Part shown: positions 6,081 through 7,986 of the stretch, one piece after another
Numbering within the stretch: the first letter of the stretch is position 1
How the letters are laid out: each line of letters opens with the position of its first letter
Assembly: GCA_052388135.1 (NCBI GenBank)
Contig: JBQTIM010000185.1
Coordinates: 1-7,986, forward strand
DNA length: 7,986 bases
Direction of reading: 5' to 3'
Source: JBQTIM01 sp052388135
GTDB taxonomy: Bacteria > Elusimicrobiota > Elusimicrobia > FEN-1173
Program-made: the position numbers and the translations under genes
The notes under the pieces: model-generated
Database searches by the model: none
What the model saw: the letters and a program-made list of their open reading frames with translations, nothing else
Told to the model about the DNA's origin: nothing

Positions 6081-6101
6081 GAAACGGTGAACAGGAACGA
6101 C
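6081..6101 (+). repeat. Right copy of inverted repeat flanking galT
   Basis: The segment starts with GAAACGG directly after the galT stop codon and ends with AACGAC. It pairs with 5037-5056 in inverted orientation at 18 of 21 positions. It may also fold locally: ACA-GG-AACGAC (6091-6101) can pair with GTCGTTTGT (6122-6130), leaving GG as a bulge in the glgA leader. No other function is visible. Confidence 0.4.
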
Positions 6102-6136
6102 CGCAAGATTCCCGCAGTTCCGTCGTTTGTCTTTTC

Positions 6137-6164
6137 GATTCACTATTCACGATTCACCATTCAC
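6137..6164. repeat. Four tandem 7-bp repeats (NATTCAC) before glgA
   Basis: Four consecutive heptamers read GATTCAC, TATTCAC, GATTCAC and CATTCAC, so only the first base of each unit varies. The array ends 8 bases before the glgA start codon, where a Shine-Dalgarno sequence would normally lie, and none is present. Tandem heptamers are known as STRR sequences in some cyanobacteria; the resemblance is in form only. The 92-base galT-glgA gap otherwise holds the repeat at 6081 and a possible weak hairpin. Confidence 0.8.
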
Positions 6165-6172
6165 GCCTTTTG

Positions 6173-7639
6173 ATGAAGATTTTATTCGCCGCCGCCGAGG
6201 CGGTGCCTTTCTGCAAGACGGGCGGGCTGGCCGACGTGGCGGGCGCCCTGCCGCCGGCTCTGCGCAAGAAGCGGCACGACGTGAGGCTGATCCTGCCGAA
6301 ATACCGCCGGGTGGACGCGGGGCGCTTCGGCCTCAAGCCCCTGAATCTGCAGCTCACTTTGCCGATGGGCGACGGCTACGAGAAGGCCGTTCTGTGGGAA
6401 GGGCGGACCGAAGGCCGCGTGCCCGTGTACTTCGTGGACTGCCCGAAATATTTCGACCGCGACGGCCTCTACGGCGACGCCTCCGGCGACTATCCCGACA
6501 ACGACGAGCGCTTCATTCTTTTTTCGCGGGCCGTCCTGGAGGCGGCCAAGGCCGTGGATTTCCGGCCCGACGTCGTCCACTGCCACGACTGGCAGACGGG
6601 GCTCGTGCCCGCGTATCTGCGGACGCTCTACGCCATCGACGGTTTCTTCATCCCCACCGCCGGCCTTTTCACCATCCACAACATCGCCTATCAGGGACTC
6701 TTCCCTAAGAACGCCCTGTTCCTGGCCGGTTTTTCCTGGGCCGATTTCACGCCGGACAAGCTGGAGTTTTACGGCCGCATGAATTTCCTCAAGGCCGGCC
6801 TGGTGTTCTCCCATCTCGTGAACACGGTGAGCCCAGGCTACGCCGAGGAGACGCGGACCGACCCGTCCCTCGGGGGCGGGCTGGAGGGGATTTTGAAGCT
6901 GCGCGGCGCCGACTATTCCGGCGTCCTGAACGGAATCGACACGCGGCTTTGGAACCCCGCCCGCGACCCGCATTTGGCCCGCAAGTTCTCCGCCAAGCGG
7001 CCGGAGCCGCGGGCCGACTGCAAGCGGGACCTCCAGCAAGCCTGCGGTCTGGACGCCGATCCGTCCGCTTTTCTGGCCGCCGCCGTGTCGCGGCTGGACC
7101 CTCAGAAAGGCTTCGACCTCATCCTCGAGGCCGCCGAAGATTTCCTGGCGGACGGCGGCCAGCTGGCCGTCCTGGGCCAGGGCGACGCCGGGCTGGAGGA
7201 GGAGCTGAAAGCCCTGGCGGAAAAGCGTCCTGGCCGGGCGTCGTTTTTTTCCGGGTTCAACGAGCCTCTGGCCCACAAGATGTACGGCGGCGCCGACGTT
7301 TTTCTCATGCCGTCCCGGTTCGAACCCTGCGGGCTGGGCCAGCTCATCGCCATGCGCTACGGCGCGGTCCCCGTGGTCACGCCCACCGGCGGCCTGAAGG
7401 ACACGGTGCGGCCCTACGGCGGGCCGGCCGCCACCGGGTTCGTGACGGCCGGCGTCTCGGCGGCGGCTTTGGCGGAGTCCCTGCGCCGGGCGGCCTCCGT
7501 TCACGGCGGCTCGCCCGAGGCCTGGCGCCGGCTCATGGCCAACGGCATGTCGGGCTCCTACGGCTGGGACCGTTCCGTGGACGATTACCTTCGTCTTTAT
7601 CAAGAGGCGACCGCGAAGAAAGCGGCCGAGCCGGCGTGA
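6173..7639 (+). CDS. glgA: Glycogen synthase (GT5 family)
   Basis: GlgA elongates alpha-1,4-glucan chains, normally from ADP-glucose. The 488-residue length is typical of bacterial GlgA. The N-terminal Rossmann domain has the donor-binding 'KTGGLADV' (Lys15-Thr-Gly-Gly). It is followed by 'DGLYGD' (97-102), 'HCHDWQTGL' (136-144) and 'TIHNIAYQG' (167-175). 'NTVSPGYAEE' (217-226) and 'GVLNGID' (250-256) precede the second domain. There, 'VSRLDPQKGFDLI' (305-317) and 'SRFEPCGLGQLIAMRYG' (381-397, with catalytic-region Glu384) are diagnostic. 'PTGGLKDTV' follows. The frame is open far upstream into galT, but the ATG at 6173 starts the canonical 'MKILFAAAEAVPFCKTGG' and is the true start. It overlaps an upstream TGA as TGATG. 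Whether the donor is ADP- or UDP-glucose is not decided by sequence. Confidence 0.95.
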   Translation: MKILFAAAEAVPFCKTGGLADVAGALPPALRKKRHDVRLILPKYRRVDAGRFGLKPLNLQLTLPMGDGYEKAVLWEGRTEGRVPVYFVDCPKYFDRDGLYGDASGDYPDNDERFILFSRAVLEAAKAVDFRPDVVHCHDWQTGLVPAYLRTLYAIDGFFIPTAGLFTIHNIAYQGLFPKNALFLAGFSWADFTPDKLEFYGRMNFLKAGLVFSHLVNTVSPGYAEETRTDPSLGGGLEGILKLRGADYSGVLNGIDTRLWNPARDPHLARKFSAKRPEPRADCKRDLQQACGLDADPSAFLAAAVSRLDPQKGFDLILEAAEDFLADGGQLAVLGQGDAGLEEELKALAEKRPGRASFFSGFNEPLAHKMYGGADVFLMPSRFEPCGLGQLIAMRYGAVPVVTPTGGLKDTVRPYGGPAATGFVTAGVSAAALAESLRRAASVHGGSPEAWRRLMANGMSGSYGWDRSVDDYLRLYQEATAKKAAEPA

Positions 7640-7644
7640 CGAGC

Positions 7645-7676
7645 GGCGCGTCCCACCAAGAGGCCGCCGGGGCGCC
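7645..7676 (+). terminator. Weak hairpin after glgA, possible terminator
   Basis: GGCG (7645-7648) plus TCCC (7651-7654) can pair with GGGG plus CGCC (7669-7676), with a 2-base bulge and one G-T pair. The loop is 14 bases. It is followed by only a loose T-rich run (TTCTGGATTTT), so it is at best a weak intrinsic terminator in a GC-rich gap. Confidence 0.15.
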
Positions 7677-7695
7677 TTCTGGATTTTAAAGCGGC

Positions 7696-7986
7696 ATGAA
7701 GCTTTCCGGGGCGGTCCTGGCCGCGGCCGTCCTGGCCGGGGCGGTTTTCACAGGTTCCGTCCTGCGCGAGCGTTGGGCCTGGGAAAAAGACGACGCGGTG
7801 GAGCTGTGCGTGGACGGCGAGGAACTGGCGGCCCTTTTCGCGCGGGACCTCAACGGCCTGGCCCCGGCCCTGGAGGAATTGAGGGACGCCGGCGTTTCCT
7901 CCGTCGGGATTTACTGGAACGGCACCGACCGCCTCGAGGAGCTTTGGGCCCTCTGGGCGGCCCGCCTGCCGGAAGGCGTGGGCGTC
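7696..7986 (+). CDS. DUF5693-like membrane-anchored protein, partial
   Basis: The frame is open from ATG 7696 to the window end, giving the first 97 residues only. Residues 3-23 are hydrophobic and free of charge (Ala/Val/Leu/Gly-rich), forming an uncleaved signal anchor or signal peptide, so most of the protein should lie outside the cytoplasm. The following 'AVELCVDGEELAALFAR' and 'LEELRDAGVSSVGIYWNGTDRLEEL' resemble the start of DUF5693 proteins, which are of unknown function. The assignment rests on this short N-terminal pattern and is moderate. No Shine-Dalgarno sequence precedes the ATG. The 56-base gap from glgA does not show whether the two are co-transcribed. Confidence 0.65.
   Translation, partial: MKLSGAVLAAAVLAGAVFTGSVLRERWAWEKDDAVELCVDGEELAALFARDLNGLAPALEELRDAGVSSVGIYWNGTDRLEELWALWAARLPEGVGV

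Noticed and set aside
6137..6164. CRISPR-like array before glgA
   Set aside because: The units are 7 bp and contiguous with no spacers, so this is a simple tandem repeat.
5264..6172. Upstream extension of glgA into galT
   Set aside because: The extension is out-of-frame galT sequence. GlgA proteins begin with the MKILFAAAE-type N-terminus found at 6173.
4986..7603. Long - strand ORFs opposite galT (4986-6143) and glgA (6182-7603)
   Set aside because: Both mirror genes with strong catalytic motifs and are His/Val/Gly/Asp-rich shadows, a common artefact of codon bias.

Overview
This is a GC-rich bacterial chromosomal segment (about two thirds G+C by eye) with every credible gene on the + strand. 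Most of it is housekeeping. In order it holds a CpXC-family protein, a small unrecognised gene, a class II tRNA nucleotidyltransferase, tryptophanyl-tRNA synthetase, the condensin subunits ScpA and ScpB, a galactose-1-phosphate uridylyltransferase, glycogen synthase, and the start of a membrane-anchored DUF5693-like protein that runs off the right edge. I saw no rRNA, tRNA, CRISPR array, transposase or phage gene. The lineage cannot be fixed from 8 kb. The style (GC-rich, trpS-scpA-scpB linkage, galT beside glgA, an extended -10 promoter) would suit Elusimicrobiota or Desulfobacterota-like bacteria, and this is a tentative inference.

Layout. Bases 1-52 look like the right end of a repeat element cut by the window edge. 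Bases 55-1079 hold a two-gene unit, CpXC protein plus a 127-residue unknown, with a 1-base stop/start overlap. Bases 1079-1240 are a 162-bp imperfect palindrome with 19-bp terminal inverted repeats (one mismatch), which resembles a MITE. Its left end covers the last base of the upstream stop codon. Its right end supplies the ribosome-binding site and start codon of the next gene. Bases 1-33 match the reverse complement of 1092-1124 at 28 of 33 positions, so two members of one repeat family appear to bracket the two-gene unit.

Bases 1233-3480 hold tRNA CCA-end synthesis and tryptophan charging. A possible promoter for trpS lies in the AT-rich end of the nucleotidyltransferase gene. Bases 3527-4995 hold scpA and scpB, whose products work with SMC in chromosome segregation; an extended -10 motif precedes scpA. 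Bases 5061-7639 hold galT and glgA, which together suggest sugar-nucleotide and glycogen metabolism. galT is tightly flanked by a diverged inverted repeat, and four tandem 7-bp units lie just upstream of glgA.

The most interesting material is non-coding: the palindromic element, its relative at the window start, and the repeats around galT and glgA. TrpS also carries a cysteine pattern that resembles, but does not match, the iron-sulfur motif known in some bacterial TrpS proteins.
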